Assembly: GCA_039707655.1 (NCBI GenBank)
Contig: CM077665.1
Span: 313,844,486-313,908,485, forward strand
Direction: 5' to 3'
DNA from: Elymus sibiricus
Lineage: Eukaryota > Streptophyta > Magnoliopsida > Poales > Poaceae
DNA: 64,000 nucleotides
Shown: piece by piece, positions 1 to 13,213 of the stretch
Numbering within the stretch: position 1 is the first letter of the stretch
Layout of the letters: each line of letters opens with the position of its first letter
The notes under the pieces: generated by a model
What the model saw: only the letters and a program-made list of their open reading frames with translations
Told to the model about the DNA's origin: nothing
The model's database searches: none
Position numbers and translations under genes: made by a program

Positions 1-3000
1 AAGCTTAATGGGTGAGGTATGGTTAAGTGGTGAGGCTGCAGTAAGCACTAAGCATTTATTTGAGTGGCTAACGTACGAGTACAAGAATAGAGGGGGGATG
101 ATTGTCGTATCAGCGGACGTGATCTAGTAATGATCTCTAAGAGATCCTGAACACCTACTTACGTCAAACATAACCCCACCATGTTCTCTATCGAATAAGG
201 ACTCACGAGAAGAGACAGTCACGGTTACGCACATGGTTGGTGTATTTTATTTGAGTTTACTTCAAGTTTGCTATGACCGGGTGTTAAACAAAGTTTCCAA
301 GTTGCCACTTAACCGCGGGCACGGCTTTCCGAAAGATTTAACCCTGTAGGGGTGCTCCAACTCATCCATCACAAACTAACCACATGCCGCGTTGGAATTC
401 CTCAACTGCGGAATCACCCGTAGTATTTGCGGAATCCTGATGGAAAATCTCAACTTCGGGATAGCCCAAAGTGTCATCGAAATCCCGCACACAAGACGTT
501 CGAGAAAGGTAAAACAAATCCAGCAAGGCCGCCAGACGTGCTGACAATCCCGATAGGAGCCGCGTATCTCGTTCTCAGGCCACGACGGATAAGCTACGCG
601 TACGGAGGCCTGATAGAAATCCCCCGAGTTGCCTCGGGGTGGCCCCGCACAGTGCTCTGTTTTGGACCAGCACCAGTAGCACTGCCCCCCCTGTATTATG
701 TTGAATTAACTCCTCGGGTTCATGACGCCCTATGCTTTAGTAACGGTGTTCAGTTTTATTATGTTGGGAAAATATAGTACCAATGTTGGGCCTTGCCAGA
801 CAAGTTTTATCCTAAAACGAAAATCAAGGGGGTCCCCATAACAACCCTCAGCATGTTAGGAGCGCTCAATTATGGAACATAACACCGGTTCACAAGTAAC
901 TAGGGCGGCAAGAGTGGAACAAAACACCGAGCAAAATGCCAAGCCTTCCACCCTTTACCAAGTATATATGTGCATTAAATTAAAATAACAATAAATATTG
1001 TGATATAACAAAAGGATATCCATGTTGACACATGGAGTAGCTTGCACCTGCAACTAGAAACGCTATAAGAAGGGCTGAGCAAGCGGTAACATAGCCAAAC
1101 AAAGGTTTGCTGGGATGTGGAGGGGTTAGAGGCTTATCATGGCATTTTAGGAGGCTTGACACACAAGTGGTAGGTAGCGAGACAGCGATAGAAACGAGAC
1201 AACTAGCATGGCAATGATAGTAATAGTATCCAGGGAAATGGTCATCTTGCCTGAGATCCCGCGTGGAAGAAGATCGAGTCCATGAAGAAGACGAACCAAC
1301 GTAGCCGAACGAATCCTCACACTTCAAACGCTTTCGGAACTCTATCGAGAAGAAGCAATCCGAAAATAACAATCAACACATGATACACCATTACATATGC
1401 ATGACATGATGCACTTCAAACATGATGCATGTTATGCAAGACATGGCAAAGCACAACAATCAACTTCTACACATTAAGTGAAGCTCAATATGCAACGAGT
1501 TGCATATTGACGAAACTCCACATTCAAATATTTAGTTCACTCTCATTTAGGTACACGACAAATTAAATGTTGTTAAACATGGCAAGAGGTGAAGCATACA
1601 TAACTACATCATCTAGGCAAGTTTAAATGAGGCCAAAAACAACATATAGCATTTCCGAAACGACCCCATATGTTAATTTCAAAATTGGTCCAGATCTGAA
1701 CTAAACATATTTTAGGTTTATTAAACAGCAAAATAAAGTGTGCCAAGAGATTCTACACGTTTTTCTAGTCAAGTTACATATGTGGAACATCTCAAACGGA
1801 GCTACGGTCTAAAAGATATGACCTTTACAAGATGAACATGACATGAATGCAAAATGCATGAAAATGACAACCACAAACATTTCAAATCATGAATGCAGCA
1901 AGATATTATGATACTACATGAAAATCTAAGCAAGTTACATATATGACATGTTCAAAACGGAGCTACGGTTCAACCACAACATCAATACGAGTTTTAGTTC
2001 AAATCTGTCCAAAACAGCAACATGGCATATTGCAATCCACAAATCAACTAGCTACAGCCACCTACAATACATAACAAGGACATGGTGGTGAAGCCTACAT
2101 GATGCTTAACAATTCATATATTAACATCAAGTTGATTAGAAGCATGGATCAATAGGAAATGAGCTCACAAGAAGACATATTGAACTAAGCAGTTTTCAGA
2201 CTTTGTGAAAATCTCAGTTTTTTAACAGAGCAGTTTTATCATGAAGGCATATTGACAGCAGTGAAAATATAGGCTACAGGGCATATAATGGCATGAAACT
2301 TAACCGCATGCTAGAGGACATGATGAACTACAAATAACTCCATTGCACCAACCCCAAACGGGTCCTAGATCACTAGCAAAACACATGGCAAGACAGCAAC
2401 AAAATATTACAGATTCCAGACTTAGAAATATTTTGGACCCTCAAAACAGCAGTATTTTATAGCATGTTGGCAACAAGAAAATAACACCTAAACATGCATT
2501 TCTATAGCAACCAAAATGACTAGGGCCTAGCACACATGTCCAAGGGCATATTTCATATTCAACAACAATTCATATCATGCATGGATTAAATCACACAAAA
2601 ATAACAAAAGGGCATCATAGCAAAAATGACATGCGCACAAAATGCTCAAATGACAAAACTAATTGCACAGATAAATTCTATTGATTTTTCTACCCCGAAA
2701 ACATATATAATATGTGGGTTCTTATAATAAAACAAATGCCACAACATTTATGCGAGTTTAGGACATAAATCGTTTTAACAAGTTATGTATGCAACTTAAA
2801 TGCAAACATCACATCAAGCATTTTTATCATGCATGAATATGCGATATAAATAATGTACATATTTTACCTATAACGTTTGTTTAATTCGGATGCACGCTTA
2901 AATAATATATGCGCAATGCAAATCATGACAATGATGCGAATCCAAGAAAACAACATGTTAAACATTTTAAACACATGTGAGAGATGGATATTGTGAATCT

Positions 3001-4463
3001 ACATGAAATTCTAAGCATTTTACATATATAAATCATTTTATTTCGATGCACGGTTATTTAATTATGAACAATATGAAATCATGCATTTTTCTGGATTACG
3101 AAAATCCCTGGATAATTAGATAAATTCGCAGGGCATGGAAAAACACTACTGGGCTAAACAGCGGGCGCAGCATAGGAAATATCGCCCACGGGCGTCACAC
3201 AAACACACAGAGGGGGGGCTCACCATGGGCCAAGCCCAGTCGATGAGGAGGTTGAGGCAGGCCGGCTCGGCCTTGGGCCTTGACGGAGATGAGGCCCAGC
3301 TGGGCGCTGGCTCGCTGGAGGCGGCCCACGTGGGCGAGTGGGAGGCTGGCGCTGGATCGGGCGAGCGGGACGCTCGTCCTCCTCGCACGATGCAGAGGAC
3401 CGAGGTCATGGCGGCGCTGGGTATGGCCGGACGAGGTGCTGCACGAGACGACGGCGAGCTTGAGGTGAGGGGCGGCCAGATCGTTGCCGCAGGGCTCGAT
3501 CCTGACCGGATCTGGTGCGGCAGAGCTACTCCGGCGGCTGGCCAGGCTTGGCGGGGTTCGCGAGGTGGTGGTGCGGGTCGGGGCCGGCGAAGGCCATGGC
3601 CGCGGGGCGAGCTTCTCCGGCGAACGGGCGATGGGGCACTGGCGATGGCAGCAGGTAGAAGGCCGGCGGCAGGGCGCTTGGGGCCGGAGGAGCTCGGTCG
3701 CTCGGCGTGGTGGCGGGGTCGCGGTGTACGGGCGGCGGCGGCTCGGCCCGGATCGGGCCTGGGGCGGGCCGCAGATGGGCTTCGCAGGCCCGGCGTAGTG
3801 GGAGGAGGTGGCTGGCGGCGGCTGAGTGGTGGGAGGAGGCGGCGGCGTGGATTTCGAGGAAGAGGCTAGGGTTTCCCTTCTAGACGACTAAGTGTCCATT
3901 TATAGGCAGAGGTGGCTATGGGAGGGGTTTTTAACCCGTTTTCGGACCGTTTGATCTGCATCGAACGGTCCGGAATGGTTGGGGGTTAGGGTAGGCTTTG
4001 TGGGCTGTGTAGAGTGGGTTAGGCCAAGAAGAGAGGGAAGTTTGCGGCCCGGCAATGAAGTTTTATAAACCGAAATCGTCCGACAAATAAACCGATAACA
4101 GTGCTGCTACGGTTGACCGCTCGGGTATCAAACGACCTCCGATTGCGACAAAATTTGGCACAGTCTACCTACAATATAATAAGACCGCATGCCAAGTTTC
4201 GGCCCAATCCGAGAGAGTTTTATACGCACTTTTAAAAACAATATTTTATCGATGCCGCGGGCGCGTGCGTGTGTGGTTGGACTCGAAACGGGCGACGGCA
4301 AGAACGGAGAGAATCGGCGAATACGAACGGATGCAAGTTTTTGAAAACGAGTGACGATGCTATGCATATGATGCGATGATGAATGCGACACCCAAACGAA
4401 TCACATGATGACAACGGGAAAAAAAAGGGGAATCTTCTGGAGCGTCGGTCCCGGGCTGTTACA
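1..4463 (-). mobile_element. LTR-like repeat, tandem unit 1 (left end outside window)
   Basis: This non-coding block ends in CTGTTACA, so on the minus strand it starts TGTAACAG, a typical LTR start. The segment from about position 118 is repeated, diverged, from 4464 onward: both begin with CTAGTAATGATC and carry the same run of landmarks. It has an A/T-rich part (about 900-3100), a GC-rich part (3190-3870) and a minus-strand TATA box. The GC-rich part contains long open frames, but they are low-complexity (Gly/Arg/Ala) and lack recognisable domains, so I do not call them genes. I infer an old, very long LTR or a non-autonomous LTR element; the family is not named. Confidence 0.6.
3897..3904 (-). 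promoter_or_regulatory. TATA box of LTR-like unit 1
   Basis: On the minus strand the sequence reads CCTATAAATGGACAC, about 560 bp inside the TGTAACAG end, followed by a CCCTAG-containing leader. The equivalent place in the second unit also has a TATA box, which supports a minus-strand promoter. Confidence 0.5.
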
Positions 4464-7207
4464 GGGCGTGAGCTAGTAATGATCAAGAAGTGATCCTGAA
4501 TACCTACTTACGAGTCAAACATAACCCCACCGTGTTCTCTTCCCAAACTCCCTCGAAAAGAGACAGTCACGGTTACACACACAGTTGGTGTATTCTAATT
4601 GGGTTTACTTCAAAAAAATGTTATCGGGTATTTTAAATTTCCAAGTTGCCACATAACTGCCGGCACGACTTTTTGAAAGATTTAACCCTGCAGGGGTGCT
4701 CCAACTCATCCATCACAAACTAGCCAAAAGCTACGATGGAAAACCTCAACCGCGGGATAGCCCGCAGTATCCTCGGAATCCCGATATACAAGACATTCGT
4801 TAAGGTTAAAACAAATCCAGCAAGACCGCCCGACGTGTCGACACCCCGATAGGAGTCGCGTATCTCGTTCTCAGGACACGACGGATGAGCGATGGTTACC
4901 ATGCCAATCCTCGAGTTGCCCTTGGGAGGCGTTAATAAGCCGCTGTGGTTTGGACCAACACTCGTGAGGAGCACTGGCCCGATTGGTTGATTTATATCCA
5001 CGGGGTAGCTACTCCCTATGCAGTTTTATTAGTTGTTAGGCAAATTCTAGTACCAATGTTGGGCCTTCCCGGAAGAGTTTTATCCCAAAACGAAAATCAA
5101 GGGGGTCCCCATAACAATCCCAAGCATGTTAGGAGCTCTAAATATGGAACATAACACCGATACTCGGAAACTAAGGCAGCAAGAGTGGAACAAAACACCA
5201 AGCAAAATGCCAAGCCTTCCACCCTCTACAAGGTGCATAGATGCATTAACTTAAATAACAAGAATAATGTGATATCCCAAGATATCCATGTTATCAAATG
5301 GATCCACCTGCACCTACAACTAGCAACGCTATAAGAGGGGTTGAGCAAGCAGTAACATAGCCAACCAACAGTTTGCTAGGATGTGGTGGGTTAGAGGCTT
5401 ATCATGGTATTTTGGGAGGCTTGACAAACAAGTGGTAGGAAGCGAGACGTAGTGATAGAATCGAGACAAGTAGAATATCAATGATAGTAGTGGTATCCAG
5501 GATAATGATCATGTTCCCTGAAATCTTGCTTGGAAGAAGATCGAGTCCATGAAGTAGTCGAACAAGCGTAGTCAAACGAATCCTCACACTCAAAATCGGT
5601 TTCGGAACTCTAGCGAGGAGAAGCAAATCTGGAAACAAGCAAATGGCTCGGTAAACACCACAACATATTCATGATATGATGCGCAAACAAGTATGATGCA
5701 TGTCCATTTAATTATGCACGACATGGCAAGAGTGCAACAAACAAATACTACACATTAAGTGGAGCTCAATATGCAACGAGTTGCATATTGACGAAACTCC
5801 ACATTTTAATTACTTAGTTCACTCTTGTTTAGGTACATACAAATTTAAATGTTTTTATCATGGCAAGAGGTGAAGCATAATTAAACTATCTATCTAGGCG
5901 TTTTAAATGAGGCCGGAAACAACATATAGCATTTCTGAAATGACCCCATATGCAAATTTAAAAATTGGTACAGATCTGTCCTAAACATATTTTACATTTA
6001 TTAAACAGGAAAACAAAATGCACCATGTGATTCTACACGTCATTCTAATCGATATACATATACAAACCATTTAAAACGGAGCTACGGCCTAAAAGATATG
6101 ACCCACACAAGGTTAACATGGCATGAATACAAAATGCGTGCAAAAAACAACCGCAAACATTTTGATCATGAATGCAAAATGATCTTAAAACTACAAACAA
6201 TTCTAAACAAGTTTCATGTAGGGCATGATCAAAACGGAGCCACGCTTCACAAGATGCAAACAACACAAGTTTTAATTAGAATCTACCAAAATTAGTGAGA
6301 TGCCTACTTTGGAGCCATAAAACATGGTGCTACACGAAGCTAAGATAAAAACAAATGACATGATATTGTAGTACACTTAAAATGCTTCACAATTCATATA
6401 AAGATCATTTTTCATAGGCATTATGTATGAATTGATATGATTCACAAGATGCAAAGTTTCTGTCCAGATTAAGGACTTCAAGAAAATCACAGTTTTATGC
6501 GAACAAACACATTGGAATGACATGTTGAGGGCAACTTTTAAGTATTCTACAGGAAGTTTTGGTGGCAAAATTTGGCATGGGGTGATATTATATTTGATGA
6601 ATAGCAAATCGAGTTTACCGAACATCTTCACATGACCTCTAGATAAATGGCAATCATCAAAACAAGTTGACAAGTTTTTACAACAGTAGTTTCAGACTTG
6701 GTGAAAATCTGTGATGCAAAACAGTTAATTCATGATGCTGTTTTGGGATGCACAAAACAGTAGCTTAAGCAATTTTACTATTTATGAAAAGGATATATCC
6801 TGGAAGTAGACATGGCAATTTTCAAATTACTCCATTGACACAAATTCATAGGATGCATGGATTATTTACTATCATTTTTTGGAAAACAGTATTTTCTGTT
6901 AACAGCAAAAAAGTTTTTATCACGAATGCCACTTTAAGTGCAAGAAAATGACATGATAGAGATGCTTTGCATGGCAACCAATGGCATGGCATGGTAGAGC
7001 ACATCACAGAGAATAAATCACATGAAGAAATCATATGCATATGAGCCATAGATTAGATGCAATCATCATGGGAAGTAGACAAGTTTTAACAGTTTTCTGC
7101 AATTTATTCACGGTGCACTTTTGCAACAGATTTTTGAGCATGTAGATGACTACTAATATGTATGCAAATGCCACCATCATGTAGAGCATGAAACGTAGAT
7201 GATTTTT

Positions 7208-7209
<2 letters not shown>

Positions 7210-7268
<59 letters not shown>
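7210..7268. repeat. (TA)n microsatellite
   Basis: An uninterrupted run of alternating T and A about 59 bases long lies inside LTR-like unit 2. Runs of this kind are typically length-polymorphic. Confidence 0.95.
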
Positions 7269-7270
<2 letters not shown>

Positions 7271-8640
7271 TGTCCAACGGATGCACGGTTCAAAAGTATC
7301 AAGTGTCACAAAATGTAACATGGTGATATTTCGCAGATTTGAAAGACTTAGTCAAAAATGAGTAAGTCTGGGTTGTGCGCGGGTTAAGCTATCCGGTGAA
7401 CGGGCGGAGGATAGGGCTTCGGCGTGCTCACCTCGTCGACTCGACCCAGGCTGTTAGAGCACATTTCTCCATGTGTGGTTTTGGTAATTGATGACATCCC
7501 TATGAACTAATGGTGAGTTTTACTTCAAGGATTTGTCCATAGGCATTTCTTGAAGTCCATTTGTTGGTTTCAAGGAGTTTATGTGATGACCAAGGAGGTA
7601 TTCAAGGATTTATTCAAAGATTGGCCATGTGAGAGTTGAGCTTATTGCAAGCATGTCTTGAAGAAGAAGATTGTGGGAACATTCATGGTTACCTTCAAGA
7701 CATCATCTTTATGAAGAGAGAAGATAAGATACAAGGTTGATCAAGACCAAGGCAAAGAGTGATTCAAGTTGATCAACACACAAAGCGTAGAAGATGTAGC
7801 AAGTGGGATCAAGTGATTTCATGGTATGGTAAGTATTGTACATTATGCTTTGTGTACTAACCCATGATCCTTGTGAGTGTTCTTTGTGGGGTTAGGTATA
7901 TTTCCATGGGCTTGCATCAATAGGAAGATCCCATACAACCCATGGAGGATGACATCAAGTGGTGATCGTCATCAAGATTGCGGTATGCAAGTTCAAGTGA
8001 AGCATCACGAAGAGATCACATGCTTGAAGCTTTCCGTCCATTATGCTGATAATGGACATGTAAAGATGGGCCGGAGTATGGGGGAGCAATCTACTAGTCT
8101 TCGTCGAGCTGGCGCAATCAAGAAAGGTGGTCCATCTTGAGGAGGACAAGATCGTCAACATCTAGCTCAAGTGGACTATGCGCAGGGCAAAGGTTTGACC
8201 TTGATAGATTTTTCTATTTTACCGATCTCATGGTGGTAGTTGGGAGACCGGGTTATAGGATCGATAGTCGTACTATCAAGAGGGGCTCTCGAGTGAGTAG
8301 CTTGATCGTATCGTTCGTTCAGAGCTCAAACCATTGCATTCTTGGCATCATCATCTTTCTTGGTTCTTGTTTGGTTTTCACTTTGGGAGTTTTGGAGCTT
8401 ATTGTCTTATCGTGATAATCCCAAGCTCATCGAAAACGGATTTCGTATGCATCATATTTGTGTTTTTGGTGTTGGAGATTTTGCTGGATAATACTTGGGA
8501 AGGTCACCTTCCTTATCCTAGTGGCATTTATTCTCCATTGCTTGTTCTTAATATAACCAACAAGCATGAGTTTGCTCAATTCGGAGCTCGTATGTGGAAG
8601 TTATGACAGTTTCATCCTCAGGACAGTTTTTCAGTGCTCA

Positions 8641-9110
8641 GGCGGTAGTACCGCTCTTGGCAGCGGTAGTACCACTTATAAGCGGCAGTATCGTTGTCCA
8701 GTACCACGCGTACTGTCACTGCTTCTGGGGTTTCAACTTTTCGTGTCGGGTTGCACGGTAGTGGACCGGTAGTACGAGCGGTAGTACCACTTACAAGCGA
8801 TAGTACCGCCCACCCACTACCGCTCCACTTCCGCTTATTTTATCGCCTCTGGACTCGTTTGCATCTTCGCGGTTGTAGGGCTGCAGTAAGGGAGCGGTAG
8901 TACCGCTTATAAGCGGTACTGTCGCTGTGCTCTGCTCTACCTTCGCCTCTCCCAGTGTAATGCAACCTAGCGGTAGCACCGCTGGGTCGAGCGGTAGTAC
9001 CGCTCCGACGGCACTACCGCCTCGGGGTGCTTCTCCATTTTACTTACTTTGGGATCTTCCACCCAAGCGGAAGTACCACTCCCTAGAGCGGTAGTACCGC
9101 TTGTGCCCGT
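8641..9110. repeat. Cluster of GCGGTAGTACCGC spaced palindromes
   Basis: Perfect and decayed copies of GCGGTAGTACCGC and half-sites such as AGCGGTAGTACCACT recur in both orientations over about 470 bp, just upstream of the TATA box of the solo LTR. At least five copies keep the full CGGT-N3-ACCG core. Confidence 0.8.
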
Positions 9111-9143
9111 CCAGTGTACATAGCGGTTGGATTTGGGGGGCCC

Positions 9144-9151
9144 TATAAAAG
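9144..9151 (+). promoter_or_regulatory. TATA box of solo LTR
   Basis: CCCTATAAAAGGAGG lies immediately downstream of the palindrome cluster, in the position expected for the U3 core promoter of a plus-strand LTR. Confidence 0.7.
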
Positions 9152-10838
9152 GAGGTCTTCTTCCCCAATGAACCTTATCTCTTGAGCTCGTGTTCTTCCC
9201 CCATTGTTGACCTTCTTCGAGCTTGCTAACTCTCAATCCCTCCAATGATTATTGCTAGTTCTTAAGGGAAAATAGAGAGGAGATCTTGATCTACACTTCC
9301 ACCAATCACTTTCTCCTCTATGTGAGGGGAACCCCTTGGATCTAGATCTTGGAGTTTTTTGTGAGCTCCTTGTTCTTCCTCTCATATTCCTCCATAGCTT
9401 TTGTTGTTGTTGTGGGATTTTGGAGTGAGGGACTTGACCACTTCGTGTGTTCTTGCCATTGCATTAGTTGCATCGGTTTGAGTTCTCCACGGTGATACGT
9501 GGAAGTGAAGTTTGAGTAGCTTATTACTCTTGGGTGTTTGGGCACCCTAGAGCTTGTGCCTCTTGGGTGCTTTGGCGCCCTAGATGGTTGGTGGTGCCTT
9601 GGAGCTCAACCATTGTGGTGTAAAGCTCCGGGCAAGCGTCGGGATCTCCAATTAGGTTGTGGATATTGCCCCAAGCAATTTGTACGGGTCCTGGTGACCG
9701 CCCCCAAGAGTTGCCAAAGTGTACGGGTTCGATGACCTCCCCCAAGGGTTGCCATTTGTACGGGTTTGGTGACCACCCTCAAGGGTCCCTTAGTGGAATC
9801 ACGGCATCTTGCATTGTGCGAGGACGTGAGGAGATTACGGTGGCCCTAGTGGCTTCTTGGGGAGCATTGGGCCTCCACACCGCTCCAAACGGAGATAGCA
9901 TCCGCAAGGGTGTGAACTTCGGGATACAACATCGTCTCCGCATGCCTCGGTTATCTCTTACCCGAGCCCTTCACTAATGCACTTTACTTTGTTATAGCCA
10001 TGCTGCTTCATGTTATATATCTTGCTATCACTTAGTTGTTTATCTTGCTTAGCATAAGTTTTTGGTGCACATAGGTGAGCCTAGTTGTTTTAGGTTTTGT
10101 GCTTGACAAATTAAACGCTAGTTTTATTCCGCATTTGTTCAAGCCTAAACCGTAATTATTTCAAAGCGCCTATTCACCCTCTCCCCCTCTAGGCGACATC
10201 CACGTCCTTCCACAGGCAGAGGAGAGGAGGCAACGGGCCGATTGAGAGGCTGTGGCTGGGCTGGGCCGGCTCGAGCAGCGGACCACGCGACTGTGCCCAC
10301 GCGCGTGCGAGCGCTGCTCGTCCTCGTGGCCGACGGGAAGCCGAATGGCGGCAGCGAAGCTTAGGCGGCCGGCGACAACGCTTCTCCGGCGAGGAAGGGG
10401 CGGAGATGGCCATATCGGGCCGAGGCAGGCGAGATCCAGTGGATCCGGTCGGTGGCGTGGTCATCGCGGCGGTGGCGCGGCGAGGCCTTGCATGGCGGCG
10501 GCGGGGCGGTTTCGGCGAGGCTACGACACGCACCGGCGATGACCTCCGATTGGCGGGGTCAGCAAGGGGCGTGGCGGCCGGCGTTCGAGGCCCGCAGGTG
10601 GCGGGGTCAAGGGCGACGGGGAGCTCCTCTCTCGATCGGGAGCGAGGGCGGCGGTTGGCTCGGGCCGCGCGGGCGAGCGGCTACGTTGGTTCGGGCTCCG
10701 GGCGGGCCGTGAATGGGCCTGGCGGGCACGACGGCTTGGAGGGAGGTGGAGACAGGGAAGGTGGCGGCGATGGCTGGTTGGTTGGGCATGGATTTTGAGG
10801 AGGCTAGGGTTAGGCCAGATTAGGAAGGGCTAGCATTC

Positions 10839-10846
10839 CTTTTATA
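10839..10846 (-). promoter_or_regulatory. TATA box of LTR-like unit 2
   Basis: The minus strand reads GTTATAAAAGGAATG about 545 bp inside the TGTAACAG end, matching the TATA position in unit 1. Confidence 0.5.
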
Positions 10847-11397
10847 ACATGGGTAGCTAGGTTAGGGGATTTTTACACCGATTCGAGTCGTTCAATCGCA
10901 ATCGGATGGCTCCGGTCGCGGGGTTTGGCTAGGTGGGTTGTGTAGGGGTGTTTGGGCTGAGATGAGAGGGGGGTTTTGTGGCCCGGCATGAGCTTTTTAA
11001 ACCGAAAACATCGCAATTTTTAACCGGCGACTGTGCCGCTACAGTTGTCCGTTGGGGTATCAAACGAACTCCAAATGTGACGAAATTTGGCAGGCGATCT
11101 ACCTACAATATATAAAGACCGCATGCCAACTTTCAACCCATTCCGAAAACAGTTTATTCCCACTCATAAAACAATATTTTTACGATGCCGTGGGCGCGTG
11201 CGAGTATGTTTGGTCTCAAAACGGTCAACGACAAGAACGGGGAGAATCGGCAACTACAAACGCATGCAAGTTTTGAAAAATGAAGGCAACAGAGTGCTGA
11301 TGCGATGATGAATGCGACAAACAATAAATCACACAGCGATAACGAAATACATGGAAGGAAATCTGTGTGTCGGTCTCGGACTGTTACAATAAGGGTC

Positions 11398-11690
11398 TCC
11401 CAACCCCTTTTTGGTGTCGTCAACAATCGACTTGCAATCGCAGACAATTACCAACTGATCCACAAATAGGTTAGCAATAAGTGCAAAGGCCTCACGGCAA
11501 GCTATGGCTTCTTGAACTGTTGGATTAGAAATACTTGGCAAAACAATCGCCGAAGACCCGAGGTACTGACCTTGTGTGTCTGGATATTGCGGCAGCAGCA
11601 CCACCGCTTCCACCATGGAACAAACCGCCATATACGATGAATTTTAACATGGACGGAAGGTAGTTTCCAAGATTTTTGCACGGTGATCAC
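11398..11690 (-). pseudogene. RNase-H-like (reverse-transcriptase-like) domain fragment, copy 1
   Basis: A minus-strand stretch reads like the plant RNase-H-type domain family (RVT_3). It has SNPTVQEAIACREAFALIAN, then VDQLVIVCDCKSIVDD with an acidic residue after the strand, as in the family. Only about 75 residues are recognisable, the N-terminal part is out of frame and no start is convincing. It is probably a relic of a LINE or of a captured host gene. The same fragment is present in copy 2. Confidence 0.55.
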
Positions 11691-11759
11691 TCAGTTTTCT
11701 TTAGGGGTACTCATTTTTTATGAGGGGTACTCATTTTTTAGAGCTACTTTCATTTTTGC

Positions 11760-12260
11760 GAAGCATACGCTGGTCCATCCAGGGGTACTCATTTTTTGTT
11801 CACGATTTTGAAAAAATGTTTGTGTACTCACAAAATGTTATGAAATTAAACAAATGTTTGCAATTTCAAAAACTGTTCAAAAAATTCAAAAATATTCATG
11901 CATTTCAAAAATGTTTGTTAAAAAAATTCATGAGTTACAAAAATTATGCCCCCAAATTATGAAAAATGTTCGTAGATTTTAAAAATGTTCGTCGTTTCAA
12001 AACAATGTTCACGGTTTTTTAAAAATGTTTGTAAAACTGTGAAAAATGTTCGTGAATTTGTTAAAAATGCTCGTCGATTCAAAAAATGTTCATGATTTTA
12101 AGAAATGTTCATGGATTTGTGAAAACTGCTCATGAATTTGAAAAATGTTCATAATTTCAAAAAGTTCACGAGTTCGAGAAATGTTCATGGTTTTCAAAAA
12201 GTATTCAAGATTTGGAAAAAAATATGTCCAAAAATTTGAAAGATAGTCGCCAAAAAGGAA
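11760..12260. repeat. Degenerate A/T-rich repeat with AAAATGTTC core
   Basis: Short units of the form AAAAATGTTC(A/G)TGAATTTG repeat about every 20-35 bases with heavy divergence. There is no coding potential. The corresponding stretch in copy 2 is 30400-30830. Confidence 0.75.
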
Positions 12261-12982
12261 AAATAAAAGGAAAAGGAAGAAAAATTCTAAAAGAATAATA
12301 AAGGAAAACAGGAATAAAAAACAAAAAAAACAATTCAGAAAATGTTCAGAATCTTCCCAAAAACACAGTGGGAATGAAATCCAAAATGGGCTGGCCCCAA
12401 GGTGAATTGAATGTTGTAGGGGGTACGCGTTCCTCGCCAAATAGGAGACACCCCTGCGCTAGCCTCTCTGTTCAGAACGCGAATCTTATACAAAAGATGG
12501 TATTGTTGAGGGACTATATGAGAATTGACTATCTCATCTAGATGAGAATTAGTAAATCCATATTTTTAATACGTAAAACACAGTAGATATTGTCCTATCA
12601 ATTTCCAAGTATACTGTCGGATAGTTTTTTTTTATTTGAGAGTCACCGTCGGATAGCTTTATAAAACCATATATGCGTCCTTAACCTATTTGAGAATTAT
12701 TTAGTTTTCCAACCAAGGTCATCAAAAGGCTATTGGTGGCATCGTTGATCAGGAGGTATCCATAGGTTTTTCGCCCTCGATACCAGCAGTGTCAAAATTC
12801 AAATGTTGTGTATCGCAAATCATTTACTCAATCCAAGATGAGCCGTCACATTTTGAGATTTCGAGCACATAATATCTTGATGACTTCAAGTCGATTGCAT
12901 CTAAGGGTGAGTAAGTTAGTTAGTTAATTAGAGCATGGGATGCACAGAAATAAAAGCTGCCCACATCTGATATTACAAGGTT

Positions 12983-13163
12983 CTAATCAGCAAATATCCA
13001 GCGGTACAAACAAGTGGATCTTATACTGTCGCCGACCGCTTGGTGCTGGAGCCTTGGGACTTCCATGTCGAAACTCAGGTTGTTAACTTCTGGACAGTCC
13101 AAGAGGTCACTCAGAGTCAGAGAGGCCCCCTTCTCTTCGTTGCAGGTCTCGCTGACTTCCTCC
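12983..13163 (-). CDS. Possible alternative last coding exon of KNL2-like copy 1
   Basis: A clean minus-strand open stretch follows a plausible acceptor (GGTGATAG before GGAGGAAG) and encodes about 59 acidic residues, including SLTLSDLLDCPEVNN, before a stop. The phase fits a donor GTTGAG inside exon 10 (exon 10 shortened to 13291-13254), which would give a protein of about 547 residues instead of 500. Transcript data would decide. The stretch is also conserved in copy 2, but there the splice phase does not fit. Confidence 0.4.
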
Positions 13164-13213
13164 CTATCACCAAAGGACACACGTGGTTATTTATGCTTAC
13201 CAAGGAGGGAAAG

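Larger units (their letters stand above)
7452..10212 (+). mobile_element. Copia-type solo LTR, 2.76 kb
   Basis: The block begins TGTTAGAGCAC and ends ACGTCCTTCCA. It is flanked on both sides by the 5-bp duplication CAGGC (7447-7451 and 10213-10217). There is no primer-binding site, polypurine tract or coding region, so it is a solo LTR left by LTR-LTR recombination. A plus-strand TATA box and a field of CGGT-N3-ACCG palindromes lie inside. The LTR style resembles the SIRE/Maximus Copia lineage; that assignment is from memory. Confidence 0.85.
4464..11388 (-). mobile_element. LTR-like repeat, tandem unit 2, split by a solo LTR
   Basis: This is the second copy of the block that precedes it. 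It abuts unit 1 directly and ends in the same CTGTTACA. Without the inserted Copia solo LTR and one copy of its target duplication it is about 4.16 kb, close to unit 1. It contains a long TA microsatellite and a GC-rich promoter-proximal part (10215-10800). No coding domain is recognisable in 4464-7451 or 10213-11388; the open frames in the GC-rich part are compositional. Confidence 0.6.

Noticed and set aside
1..6. AAGCTT (HindIII site) at the first base as evidence for a BAC clone end
   Set aside because: It is suggestive of a HindIII library insert, but a six-base match at one end does not prove it.
3135..3869. 244-codon frame in the GC-rich block of LTR-like unit 1
   Set aside because: It is Gly/Arg/Ala low-complexity, with overlapping open frames in several frames, lies antisense to the LTR promoter, has no domain, and is not preserved in unit 2.
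10189..10798. Several overlapping open frames of 60-130 codons
   Set aside because: High GC content removes stops in many frames here. No frame has a recognisable motif or a partner in unit 1.
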